Assembly (NCBI GenBank): GCA_001817615.1 | Contig: MHIR01000061.1 | Location: 5,034 to 19,659, forward strand | Length of the DNA: 14,626 nucleotides | Reading direction: 5' to 3' | DNA from: Candidatus Buchananbacteria bacterium RIFCSPLOWO2_02_FULL_46_11b | GTDB lineage: Bacteria; Patescibacteriota; Patescibacteriia; Buchananbacterales; UBA6539 | In this document: positions 7,116-13,646 of the stretch, piece by piece | Numbering within the stretch: position 1 is the first letter of the stretch | Layout: every line of letters begins with the position of its first letter | The notes under the pieces: model-generated | What the model was told of the DNA's origin: nothing | What the model saw: the letters and a program-made list of their open reading frames with translations, nothing else | The model's database searches: none | Program-made: the position numbers and the translations under genes

Positions 7116-7162
7116 GGACTGATTTCATGTTTATTTTAGATTTAGCTTAATAGAAGCAGATT

Positions 7163-7194
7163 TACCCCGTTAGAAATTTATTTCTAACGGGGTA
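7163..7194. repeat. Perfect 14-bp stem hairpin between secD and secF
   Basis: TACCCCGTTAGAAA (7163-7176), a four-base loop TTTA, and the exact complement TTTCTAACGGGGTA (7181-7194). It lies in the 104-base secD-secF gap. No T-run follows on either strand, so it is not a standard terminator. It may lower secF expression, protect the mRNA, or be a dispersed element. Its core recurs in the inverted repeat at 9224-9303. Confidence 0.7.
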
Positions 7195-7219
7195 GACGCG
7201 GATTTAAACGCGGAATTAA

Positions 7220-8908
7220 TTAGTCAGCGGTTTTTTTCTTGGTGCCGTAAAGCCAATTTTTATTTAAAGCGGATACTTTGGTCGTGGCCAAAACCATGAT
7301 GCGGGTAACCCAGACAGCGGAAAACAAGCTCATCAATGTGCCGATGGCCAAGACGATGGCAAAGCCTTTGACCAAGCTGGTGGTAAAGCCCATCAGAATG
7401 GCGCAGGCGATCAGGGTTGAGACATGGCCGTCAAAAATTGAAGACCAGGCGCGCTTGAAGCCTTCCTCCAAAGCCACGGTAAAAGGCTTGCCCCAGCGGA
7501 TTTCTTCTTTAAACCTCTCAAAAATCAAAATATTGGCGTCCACGGCCATGCCCAAAGACAGGATAAAACCGGCAATGCCCGCCAAGGTTAAAGTAACGTT
7601 AATAATTTTAAATACGGCCAAAACCACCAGCGCGTAAAATATCAAAGCGACGCAGGCGATTAAGCCGGGCAGGCGGTAGTATAAAATCATGAATAGGCAG
7701 ATTAAAAGCAGGCTTAGAAATCCGGCTTTCAAACTTTGTTCCACCGATTCATTGCCCAAAGACGCGCCGACGGTTTTTTGGGAAATCAGCTTTATTGGCA
7801 CGGGCAGAGCGCCGGCATTAAGCCGCTGGGCCAAGAGTTTAGCCTCTTTGATGGAAAATTTGCCGCTGATGACGGCTTGGCCGTCTAAAATCGGCTCCTG
7901 AACCGTGGGGACGCTGATGGCCGAATTATCCAAGAAAATGGCCACCGGCTTACTGACGCTGCGGCGGGTAATGGAAGCGAATAAATCCTTGCCCTCGTCG
8001 TTGAATTCCAGGCTGATTTGCGGCAGGTTGGTGTTAGGTTCAAAAACGACCTGGGCCCGGGCCAGTTGCTGGCCGGTTAAACCCGTATAAAGCCATTGGT
8101 CGGCTTCGGTCATGTAATCCTGCTGATTTTTAGTTAAAATTAAAATATGGCCGCAGCGGGCTTCCAGGCTGTCCCCGCTCCCCCGCTCTTCCGCTTTTTT
8201 AATGAGATGATAGCCGAAAGAACTTTGAACCAGCTGCTTGGCGGTTTCGCCGGTTTTTAAATCGTCAAAACAAGCTTTTTCAAATTCCGGAACAAACTGG
8301 CCCTTTTGGGCAAAGCCCAAATCGCCGCCCGCGTTTTTACTGCCCGGATCCTGGCTGTATTCTCCCGCCAACTTGGCAAAATCGGCGCCCGGCGCCAGAA
8401 CTTTGGCTAAAACTTCGTCCGCTTTCTTTTTCGCTTCCGCATTATAGGTTTCAATTTCTTTTTTTTGATCCTCGGTTAAAGCGACTTGAGGATTGGGATT
8501 TTGCTCTTTAAATTCCAAAAGCGGCGTCTCGCCAATCATTTTAATCGCCTGATTAATATCCGAAATACCGGCCAATTCGGCGATGATGCGCCATTTGTCT
8601 TGGGATTTGGTCACTTGGATTACCGGTTCGGCCACGCCAAAGGCGTTAACCCGCCTTTCAATCACGTCTCTGACCCCTTCCACGGCGCTGGCCTGATCAG
8701 CGCCGGGCATTTTAGAGATATCCGCCTCGTAGATCAGCTGGGTGCCGCCCTGCAAATCCAAGCCTAGGCGAAAAGGCAGATTCAAAAAATCGGGCAAATC
8801 AAGCCCGCTTTTCTCCAAATACTGGGGAAAATCAACAACCACGGCCAAAACCGCCATTAAAAAAATGCCGGCTAAGGCGAGTCTGATTTTTTTCTGCTGG
8901 CTACCCAT
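7220..8908 (-). CDS. secD: SecD translocase subunit with inserted parvulin-like isomerase domain
   Basis: SecD works with SecF in proton-driven protein export. Motifs in order are an N-terminal helix (9-26), FRLGLDLQGGTQLIYEAD (46-63), GVRDVIERRVNAFGVAEPVIQ (78-98), GETPLLEFKE (126-135), TGLTGQQLARAQVVF (275-289), the P1-type EFNDEGKDLF (301-310), and SLGMAVDANILIFERFKEE (451-469) with membrane aspartate D457 among five C-terminal helices. Between 136 and about 262 an insertion resembles a PpiC/parvulin prolyl isomerase: GADFAKLAGEYSQDPGSKNAGGDLGF (174-199), FVPEFEKACF (205-214), FGYHLIKK (231-238) and GHILI (253-257). The HILI strand, normally first in parvulins, comes last here, suggesting a permuted domain. 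This raises the length to 562 aa. The domain would face outward, where it could help folding of emerging proteins. The start is supported by a promoter 16 bases upstream; there is no Shine-Dalgarno. Confidence 0.95.
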   Translation of the reverse strand: MGSQQKKIRLALAGIFLMAVLAVVVDFPQYLEKSGLDLPDFLNLPFRLGLDLQGGTQLIYEADISKMPGADQASAVEGVRDVIERRVNAFGVAEPVIQVTKSQDKWRIIAELAGISDINQAIKMIGETPLLEFKEQNPNPQVALTEDQKKEIETYNAEAKKKADEVLAKVLAPGADFAKLAGEYSQDPGSKNAGGDLGFAQKGQFVPEFEKACFDDLKTGETAKQLVQSSFGYHLIKKAEERGSGDSLEARCGHILILTKNQQDYMTEADQWLYTGLTGQQLARAQVVFEPNTNLPQISLEFNDEGKDLFASITRRSVSKPVAIFLDNSAISVPTVQEPILDGQAVISGKFSIKEAKLLAQRLNAGALPVPIKLISQKTVGASLGNESVEQSLKAGFLSLLLICLFMILYYRLPGLIACVALIFYALVVLAVFKIINVTLTLAGIAGFILSLGMAVDANILIFERFKEEIRWGKPFTVALEEGFKRAWSSIFDGHVSTLIACAILMGFTTSLVKGFAIVLAIGTLMSLFSAVWVTRIMVLATTKVSALNKNWLYGTKKKTAD

Positions 8909-8924
8909 ATTTTATAATACAGAC

Positions 8925-8953
8925 ATTTTAACAAATCCCCTTCAGTTTGGCAA
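8925..8953 (-). promoter_or_regulatory. Putative secDF promoter
   Basis: On the minus strand TTGCCA (8948-8953), a 17-base spacer and TAAAAT (8925-8930). The transcript would begin only about 10 bases before the secD ATG, giving an almost leaderless mRNA, which agrees with the lack of a Shine-Dalgarno. The -35 overlaps the last codons of the interrupted small ORF upstream. Confidence 0.5.
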
Positions 8954-9166
8954 GAGGCCTTTTAAAGGCCTTTTAGATAAATAAAAAAACCCTTTGATCT
9001 TATCGCCGGGTCGTTTTGTTAAATATGAAATATCAGTCTTTGCCGCTTGGCGGTTGGCCGCTTCGGAATTTTGTTTTGCCGCCTGATAATAATACTATCC
9101 CAAGGAATTCAAAAACAGCAAAACAATCACGTATATCATCATCATTAAATAACTCACTATATCCAT
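8942..9166 (-). pseudogene. Small single-pass membrane protein interrupted by an in-frame TAG
   Basis: A strong Shine-Dalgarno AAAGGAGG (9177-9184 on the minus strand) sits 10 bases before ATG (9164-9166). The frame encodes 23 residues, almost all one hydrophobic segment (starting MDIVSYLMMMIYVIVLL), and then meets TAG (9095-9097). The same frame continues without further stops for 50 protein-like residues, basic and glutamine/alanine-rich (YYYQAAKQNSEAAN..., later TKRPGDKIKG and SKRPLKGLLPN), to TGA at 8942-8944, 33 bases before secD. Total length would be 74 residues: N-terminal anchor plus cytoplasmic tail, the plan and position of YajC, although YajC's usual motifs are not seen. It may be a nonsense-mutated gene, a sequence error, a readthrough gene, or a 23-aa leader peptide. 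TAG ends hicB, the ATPase and the PEBP genes, so it is a stop here. Confidence 0.5.
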
Positions 9167-9223
9167 TATCCTATCGCCTCCTTTCAAAGAACGTTTCCAA
9201 AAACAGCCGCCGTTCGTTTTCTG

Positions 9224-9303
9224 GCTCCGTTAGAAAGCTCGCGGGGCAGAATATCAATAGTTCGCGCTGGGTATAAAGCCTCGCGTGAGCTTTCTAACGG
9301 AGC
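9224..9303. repeat. 80-base inverted repeat with 17-bp arms upstream of the small membrane ORF
   Basis: GCTCCGTTAGAAAGCTC (9224-9240) and its exact complement GAGCTTTCTAACGGAGC (9287-9303) flank a 46-base interior. The pairing can continue inward through CGCG on both sides with one or two unpaired bases. No target-site duplication is obvious. The arms share CCGTTAGAAA with the secD-secF hairpin. Two TTGACA boxes lie just upstream on the minus strand (9324-9329 and 9345-9350, 21 bases apart), but no good -10 accompanies them. Otherwise I see nothing more in 9167-9363. Confidence 0.6.
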
Positions 9304-9363
9304 TTACTCCGATTTGAATAGTTTGTCAATAACAGCAACGGTGTTGTCAACGGGAAGTTAAAA

Positions 9364-10416
9364 TTATTGCCGGCCCTTGGCGATTTTTAATCTTTCCAAA
9401 CTTCGGTCAAACTCTCTCTTAAATTTTGAACTAAAAATTTCAATTAAATTTTTAGCCGCCGGCAAGCCGACTAATTCGGCAAAACCCAAGCCCTTGATTT
9501 TTTCTCCGGCAATTTCGGCTTTGACGGACAATCCCCCTTCCCAATAATTGATTAGGCCATAAATCATTTCCTGATTTTTGTTCAAGGAATTGACAACTAA
9601 TTTAATTTTTCCCTTTGGGATTATAATTTCCCATTCTTGAGGATAACTGGCGCCGGTTTGGGGGCTGGTCCAGGAATTCTTGCCCGGAATAATTTCCACG
9701 TCAAAAGTTTTTTGAGCACAATTTTTATACATGACAGTGGCCAGTCTTTTTTTAATTTCCCGGACGTATTCAAAACAGATAATTTCCATGCCGTTTTCCA
9801 GCTGAACGGAAAACCAAAGCCAATAATCGTTTTCATAAGGCGCGTCGGCCCACTGGTGGTCATGCCAGCTTTGGCCGGCCACTTTGACGGTCTTTTTGCC
9901 GATTCTAATTTCGCCCGAAGCCGCCAAGTCGGTCAAGGAATAATACCAGGTTTCCCGGCCGGGTTTTAATTTAATAAAGCCGGTTTGATTTTCCAAAAGC
10001 GGTTTTTTGGCGCTGGTCAGAGTCAAGTCAAGATTTTTTGTTTTAAGCCGGTAAGAAAACGGCTTGGTTTCTTGTAAAAAAGAAACATTCGGCAACTGGC
10101 CGAGATAGCGCAAAGAAAGCAGCGGCCTCTTGGATTTTTTTGGCAAAAGCAGGCAGAAAGGACTGATGGTAGCCTGGAATTTGTTGTTTTTAACGTCGGA
10201 AATCATTGAATGCTCAAAATAGATATTTTTAACCGGCAAAATTTTAAGCCAGGGCAGTTTTACCCTTTTCAAATCGGCTTTAAAAAAAGCATACATGAAA
10301 GCATAGTGGTTTTTGTGCTCGTCCCATAAATGCCCGTTAAAATACCACCACTCAATGATCTTGTTATGGGGCAGTTCGTCCTGGGGAAATCGGATTGGTT
10401 TAAAACAGTCAGGCAT
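9364..10416 (-). CDS. CrtC/AttH-like lipocalin-fold protein
   Basis: This 350-aa protein has the signature motifs of the CrtC/AttH family (hydroxyneurosporene synthase/carotenoid 1,2-hydratase-like, two tandem lipocalin-type barrels): IEWWYFNGHLWD (21-32), GQSWHDHQWAD (181-191), YWEGGLSV (291-298) and GFAELVGL (311-318). Known members hydrate carotenoids or act on terpenoid-like substrates; most bacterial homologues are uncharacterised. No signal peptide or membrane helix is visible, so it is probably cytoplasmic. No carotenoid gene is nearby, so carotenoid hydration should not be assumed. The ATG at 10414-10416 is chosen over a TTG four codons earlier because it follows the stop of the ASCH-like gene as TAATATG, an arrangement suited to reinitiation. 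It is last in the archease-to-crtC run. Confidence 0.78.
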   Translation of the reverse strand: MPDCFKPIRFPQDELPHNKIIEWWYFNGHLWDEHKNHYAFMYAFFKADLKRVKLPWLKILPVKNIYFEHSMISDVKNNKFQATISPFCLLLPKKSKRPLLSLRYLGQLPNVSFLQETKPFSYRLKTKNLDLTLTSAKKPLLENQTGFIKLKPGRETWYYSLTDLAASGEIRIGKKTVKVAGQSWHDHQWADAPYENDYWLWFSVQLENGMEIICFEYVREIKKRLATVMYKNCAQKTFDVEIIPGKNSWTSPQTGASYPQEWEIIIPKGKIKLVVNSLNKNQEMIYGLINYWEGGLSVKAEIAGEKIKGLGFAELVGLPAAKNLIEIFSSKFKREFDRSLERLKIAKGRQ

Positions 10417-10417
10417 A

Positions 10418-10678
10418 TTAAATTTCAATCACATACACGCCTTTCTTTTCCAGCTCCTTTATTTTATACAGCCGGTTAAGCTTCAGTTTTAAGACAAATT
10501 TTACTCGTTTTTTTATGATTTGTCCGGTATATTTCTTGGTCTTAGGGTTATACTCCTCCAAAACTAAAATATCACCCGGTTTAATCTTGAAATCCGCCAA
10601 TCTCAATTCAAATTTCTTTTTGCCGGCTTTGATTAATTTAAAATACTCCGGCCAAGTTTTCTTTTTGATTATCGCCAT
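10418..10678 (-). CDS. Small ASCH/DUF3850-like RNA-binding-fold protein
   Basis: This 86-aa protein follows the ASCH/DUF3850 pattern, a PUA-like fold: KTWPEYFKLIKAGKKKFELRLADFKIKPGDILVLEEYN, with the conserved GKK-FELR (19-26) and GD-L-LEEYN (35-44), then YTGQIIKKRV. ASCH-type domains are thought to bind RNA or modified nucleotides; individual functions are mostly unknown. It is very basic, rich in lysine. The gene lies 36 bases after the PEBP gene and its stop is one base before the next start, so it is likely co-transcribed with both. Its position in a cluster with RtcB and archease makes an RNA-related role plausible, but this is an inference. Confidence 0.72.
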   Translation of the reverse strand: MAIIKKKTWPEYFKLIKAGKKKFELRLADFKIKPGDILVLEEYNPKTKKYTGQIIKKRVKFVLKLKLNRLYKIKELEKKGVYVIEI

Positions 10679-10714
10679 AAACTAGTTTAATCAATGAATA
10701 ATATTTTGATTTTG

Positions 10715-11155
10715 CTATTTTCTTGAATATAAGCCGGTTAGTTCTAATTGGGCTAAAATCTGGCCGGCCATAGCCGTTTTTAGCCCGGCGGCGTCTGTTT
10801 TTTTCGGCAAATCTAAAACCGTATCAAGCGCGTAAAGATAAAAAATATAACGATGCGTCCCGCCCGGCGGGCAGGGGCCGCCCCAACCGGCTTTGCCAAA
10901 GCTGGTTATGCCTTCAATACCCTTGGCCGGAGCGCTATTTTCCATAATTTCCGTAGTTTCCGGATCAATATTCCAGATAACCCAATGGATCCAATTTCCG
11001 GCCGGCGCGTCCGGATCATCACAAATTAAAGCCAAGCTCTTGGCTTGAGCGGGAACCTCGGATATTTCTAATGGCGGACTAATATCATCGCCGTCGCAGG
11101 TGTATTTTGGCGGTATTAATCCATTGTTTTTAAAAACGGAACTTACGAGTTTCAT
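10715..11155 (-). CDS. YbhB/YbcL-type phosphatidylethanolamine-binding-like (PEBP) protein
   Basis: This 146-aa protein contains the bacterial PEBP (Raf-kinase-inhibitor-like) motifs: IPPKYTCDGDDISPPL (14-29), the ligand-pocket DDPDAP (46-51), HWVIWNI (57-63), and GPCPPGGTHRY (93-103), and ends with the family's LTGLYSRK tail. The length is normal for the YbhB class. PEBP proteins bind anionic ligands such as phospholipid head groups or phosphorylated peptides, but the physiological role of bacterial members is unsettled. No signal peptide is seen. The start is supported by an AAAGGA element formed by the last codons of rtcB (AAA GGA TAA), 7 bases downstream of which lies the ATG, so translation is probably coupled to rtcB. 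Confidence 0.92.
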   Translation of the reverse strand: MKLVSSVFKNNGLIPPKYTCDGDDISPPLEISEVPAQAKSLALICDDPDAPAGNWIHWVIWNIDPETTEIMENSAPAKGIEGITSFGKAGWGGPCPPGGTHRYIFYLYALDTVLDLPKKTDAAGLKTAMAGQILAQLELTGLYSRK

Positions 11156-11162
11156 ATTTGAA

Positions 11163-12596
11163 TTATCCTTTAATTACCGCTAAAGGCACAAGCCGGGCCA
11201 CTTTTTTAGCCAGGCCTGATTGGTGCACCACGCCAACCACCTCGTCAATGTCTTTATAGGCCTGGGGCGCTTCTTCCAAAAGCCCCTTGGCCGAGCCGGC
11301 GCGCAGAATTATCCCCTGCTCTTTTTCCAGCTTGGCTTTTAAGCGGTTATAATCAAGTTCTTTTTTGGCGGCGGCGCGCGACATTTGCCTGCCGGCGCCG
11401 TGGCAGGTTGAGCCGAAAGTTTCTGCCATGGCCTTTTGCCGGCCGGCCAAAAGATAAGAAGCCGTGCCCATGGAGCCGGGGATGATGACCGGCTGGCCCG
11501 CGGCTTGATAAATTTTAGGCAAAGCGGGGTGATTGGGGCCGAAACAGCGAGTGGCGCCTTTGCGGTGGACAATATGAATTTTGCCGTCATATTCTTCCAG
11601 TTTGGCGATATTGTGGGCCAGGTCGTAAACCGGTTTTAAGCCGGCTTTGGTTTTCAGTATCCTTTGCCAGGCTTGCCGGACCTGGCGCGTAATTATTTGC
11701 CGGTTGGCCCAGGCGAAATTGGCCGCCGCGGCCATGGCTTTGAAATATTTTTGGCCCTCGTCGCTTTTAAACGGCGCGCAAGCCAGTTCGCGGTCCGGCA
11801 GTTTGATTTGGTATTTAGCCATGGTTTGGTCCAAAAGCCGGACATAGTCGGTGCAGACCTGGTGGCCCAGTCCGCGCGAGCCGGTGTGGATCATGACCGT
11901 GATCTGGTTTTTTCTGACGTTAAAAATTTTTGCCAAATCGGCGTCAAAAACTTCTTCCACTTTTTGGATTTCCAAAAAATGATTGCCCGCGCCTAAAGTG
12001 CCGAGCTGGTCTAGTCCCCTTTTTTTGGCATGTTCAGAAACTAAAGCCGGGTCGGCCGTTTTAAATTCGCCGTTTTCTTCCAGATATTCCAGGTCGGATT
12101 CTTGGCCGTATTTTTTTTGTATGGCCCAGCGGGCGCCGCGTTGCAAAACGCCATCCAGTTCTTTGGCCGATAATTTCAGCCGCCCGCCGCGGCCCACACC
12201 CGAAGGCACGTCGCGCTGGATTTGATTGGCCAAATCGGTCAGCCGGTCTTTAATCTCCGGATAAGACAATTCGCTGGTTAATAGCCGCACGCCGCAATTA
12301 ATGTCATAGCCCACGCCGCCCGGCGAAATCACGCCGGTTTGAGCGTCAATGGCCGCCACGCCGCCGATGGGAAAGCCGTAGCCCTCGTGGATATCGGGCA
12401 TAGCCAAAGCGTATTTGGCAATGCCGGGCAGAGTGGCGACGTTAATCAGCTGCGCCAGCGACCGGTCGCTTAAAATTTGCGCCAGCATCTTTTCGGAAGC
12501 GTAAAACCTGGCCGGCACGCGCATATCTTGGCGGAAGTCCTTGGGGATTTCCCAGAGATTGGGAGCGATTTTAGTTAGGTTTTGTTTGGTTAGCAT
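11163..12596 (-). CDS. rtcB: RNA-splicing ligase RtcB
   Basis: RtcB joins RNA ends carrying a 2',3'-cyclic or 3'-phosphate to a 5'-hydroxyl, using GTP and manganese, in tRNA splicing or RNA repair. The expected residues are all present: D98 and C101 in GGVGYDINCGVRLL (93-106), H206 in GAGNHFLEI, H237 in MIHTGSRGLGHQ, H328 in YDLAHNIAK, and H399 in CHGAGRQMSR, the histidine that carries GMP. MPDIHEGYGFPIGG (66-79) and VHRKGATR (343-350) are also typical. At 477 aa it matches the longer form seen in archaea rather than the roughly 408-aa Escherichia coli form. Archease, its activator, lies 108 bases upstream on the same strand. No Shine-Dalgarno precedes the ATG. The gene looks intact. Confidence 0.96.
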   Translation of the reverse strand: MLTKQNLTKIAPNLWEIPKDFRQDMRVPARFYASEKMLAQILSDRSLAQLINVATLPGIAKYALAMPDIHEGYGFPIGGVAAIDAQTGVISPGGVGYDINCGVRLLTSELSYPEIKDRLTDLANQIQRDVPSGVGRGGRLKLSAKELDGVLQRGARWAIQKKYGQESDLEYLEENGEFKTADPALVSEHAKKRGLDQLGTLGAGNHFLEIQKVEEVFDADLAKIFNVRKNQITVMIHTGSRGLGHQVCTDYVRLLDQTMAKYQIKLPDRELACAPFKSDEGQKYFKAMAAAANFAWANRQIITRQVRQAWQRILKTKAGLKPVYDLAHNIAKLEEYDGKIHIVHRKGATRCFGPNHPALPKIYQAAGQPVIIPGSMGTASYLLAGRQKAMAETFGSTCHGAGRQMSRAAAKKELDYNRLKAKLEKEQGIILRAGSAKGLLEEAPQAYKDIDEVVGVVHQSGLAKKVARLVPLAVIKG

Positions 12597-12704
12597 AAGT
12601 AATCGGCAATCAAACGGGCAAGAGACAAGTTGCTAAAGTATAAACTTTTGCCAAGGTTGGGCAGGCGGCGATCATTCAACTCTTTGATTTCTGGGATTTC
12701 TGGC

Positions 12705-13115
12705 CTAGATATCAAATAAAATCACGGCCTGCCAGCCGGTTTTGGTTTGTTTAATCTCTAAACCGTGGTAAGTGACGGCCTTGATGTCTCTCTGGGCTTT
12801 GGCCGGACAACCGAAAACTTCGGCTTGAATTTCCCTGGCCGTGATTTTTTTAAAATTGAATCTGTCAAAGCAGATATTTTTGGCATCGGACAAATACAAA
12901 AGCTCGGACAGCCAGTCAACCGTTAAAGCCTTGATGTCGGCGGCCTTTAAATTGATTTTTGCCGGTTTTTTCAGAAGCGGTCCGGCTTTGGAACAATTGG
13001 AATACAAAAAAGCCATCATACCCCGGCTGGCATTGATAAACAGCTCCTTTTGGTTTTTGCCCCAAACCCGCATTTTTAGATCAGCCGGGTGGCTTAAAAA
13101 TTTGTATTTTAGCAT
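12705..13115 (-). CDS. Archease, RtcB-activating protein
   Basis: Archease speeds up guanylylation and turnover of RtcB and broadens its nucleotide use. This 136-aa protein shows the family pattern: FLSHPADLKMRVWGK (6-20), where D12 is the expected metal ligand, ELFINASRGM (24-33), DWLSELLYL (67-75), and the C-terminal IKAVTYHGLEI (111-121) followed by GWQAVILFDI, where D135 is the penultimate acidic ligand. The segment where a second acidic residue is usual (a TD or LD pair before a charged stretch) reads YSNCSKAG here, so that ligand appears to be asparagine or missing. Length is normal. It leads the rtcB cluster and has an extended -10 about 30 bases upstream. Confidence 0.9.
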   Translation of the reverse strand: MLKYKFLSHPADLKMRVWGKNQKELFINASRGMMAFLYSNCSKAGPLLKKPAKINLKAADIKALTVDWLSELLYLSDAKNICFDRFNFKKITAREIQAEVFGCPAKAQRDIKAVTYHGLEIKQTKTGWQAVILFDI

Positions 13116-13144
13116 GGATTGGCCGAGTTAATGTTTGTTTTTTA

Positions 13145-13153
13145 ATTATACCA
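13145..13153 (-). promoter_or_regulatory. Extended -10 promoter of the archease-rtcB cluster
   Basis: On the minus strand TGG precedes a perfect TATAAT (13145-13150). The hexamer at -35 spacing is poor, which is acceptable for extended -10 promoters. The start would lie near 13138, about 23 bases before the archease ATG. The stretch 13154-13283 holds no gene, only short GCCGGC-type repeats. Confidence 0.5.
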
Positions 13154-13283
13154 TTTTTAGGTGTTAGATGTTAGGTTGTCAGGTTTTAGACAAGAGGAGT
13201 TGTGCGGCCGGCCCGAATCTGCGAATAAAGCTTATAAAGCTGATATAGCTGGCAAAGCCGGCAGGCCTACAATGCCGGTTAAT

Positions 13284-13328
13284 AAAAAAAGACGGCGCCG
13301 ACTTTTTATAGTCAGCGCCGGAAACGTC
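13284..13328 (-). terminator. Intrinsic terminator after the 79-aa gene
   Basis: On the minus strand GGCGCTGACT and AGTCGGCGCC form a 10-bp stem (13310-13319 with 13294-13303) with one G-U pair and a six-base AT loop. A GAC/GTC outer pair and then seven T residues (13284-13290) follow. It lies 15 bases beyond the TGA of the 79-aa ORF, which shows that this ORF's strand is the transcribed one. Confidence 0.85.
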
Positions 13329-13343
13329 TGTTTTTCGGCCTTT

Positions 13344-13583
13344 TCAGCACTCAACGTGCTGCTCAAAGCCGATGTAGAGGCCGAGGGGTATCCCCTCAAT
13401 CACCTCTACCTCGTCGTCAGACAACGACTTAGCGACCTTGTGGTGGGTGTGGACATGGGCCAACATTTCCCCCCAGAGGCTCACACTCCGAATGAAGTGA
13501 GGCATCCGGCAGAGATTTGCTTTTTCAAACGCTGCCCAAATCCCCAGCCCACCAATAATCGCCATAAAGAACATAGCTGTCAT
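13344..13583 (-). CDS. Unrecognised 79-aa membrane-anchored protein
   Basis: The N-terminus is one hydrophobic segment (about 4-19, FFMAIIGGLGIWAAF), followed by a soluble part with a histidine cluster HVHTHH (43-48), an acidic SDDEVEVIEG (54-63) and a C-terminal cysteine; a second cysteine is C25. I do not recognise the family. The evidence that it is real is the complete expression set around it: strong promoter, structured leader, AAGGAG Shine-Dalgarno eight bases before the ATG, and an intrinsic terminator just after the TGA. A longer open frame exists on the opposite strand over 13161-13601 but has none of these signals. The gene is a single-cistron unit between pyridoxal kinase and archease. 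The histidines could bind metal, but nothing proves it. Confidence 0.7.
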   Translation of the reverse strand: MTAMFFMAIIGGLGIWAAFEKANLCRMPHFIRSVSLWGEMLAHVHTHHKVAKSLSDDEVEVIEGIPLGLYIGFEQHVEC

Positions 13584-13600
13584 ACCCTTTTCTCCTTATA

Positions 13601-13624
13601 GCCGCGCCTGCATTAGGCCGCGGC
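13601..13624 (-). promoter_or_regulatory. GC-rich leader hairpin just upstream of the Shine-Dalgarno
   Basis: In the minus-strand leader of the 79-aa gene, GCCGCGGCCT and AGGCGCGGC pair with one bulged G around a five-base loop. The stem ends four bases before AAGGAG. Such a stable stem could insulate or modulate the ribosome-binding site. No known riboswitch is recognised. Confidence 0.5.
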
Positions 13625-13646
13625 CGGTTGTGTATTTTTGTTTTTA

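Noticed and set aside
8954..8975. AGGCCTTTTAAAGGCCT-type palindrome as a terminator
   Set aside because: It has no GC-rich stem and lies inside the last codons of the small ORF, upstream of the secD promoter elements.
8942..9166. Identification of the small membrane ORF as YajC
   Set aside because: Position and topology fit, but the usual RPQQK and GDEV-type motifs are not visible, so only the positional likeness is reported.
9016..9276. 86-codon plus-strand frame upstream of secD
   Set aside because: It is the shadow of the small membrane ORF and the inverted repeat; its serine/arginine-rich translation has no recognisable feature.
10417..10428. TTG start for the CrtC-like gene giving 354 aa
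   Set aside because: An ATG four codons later follows the upstream stop as TAATATG, and nothing conserved lies in the four extra residues.
13161..13601. 146-codon plus-strand open frame opposite the 79-aa gene
   Set aside because: The promoter, Shine-Dalgarno and terminator all point to the minus strand, and the plus-strand translation crosses both the terminator and the leader structure.
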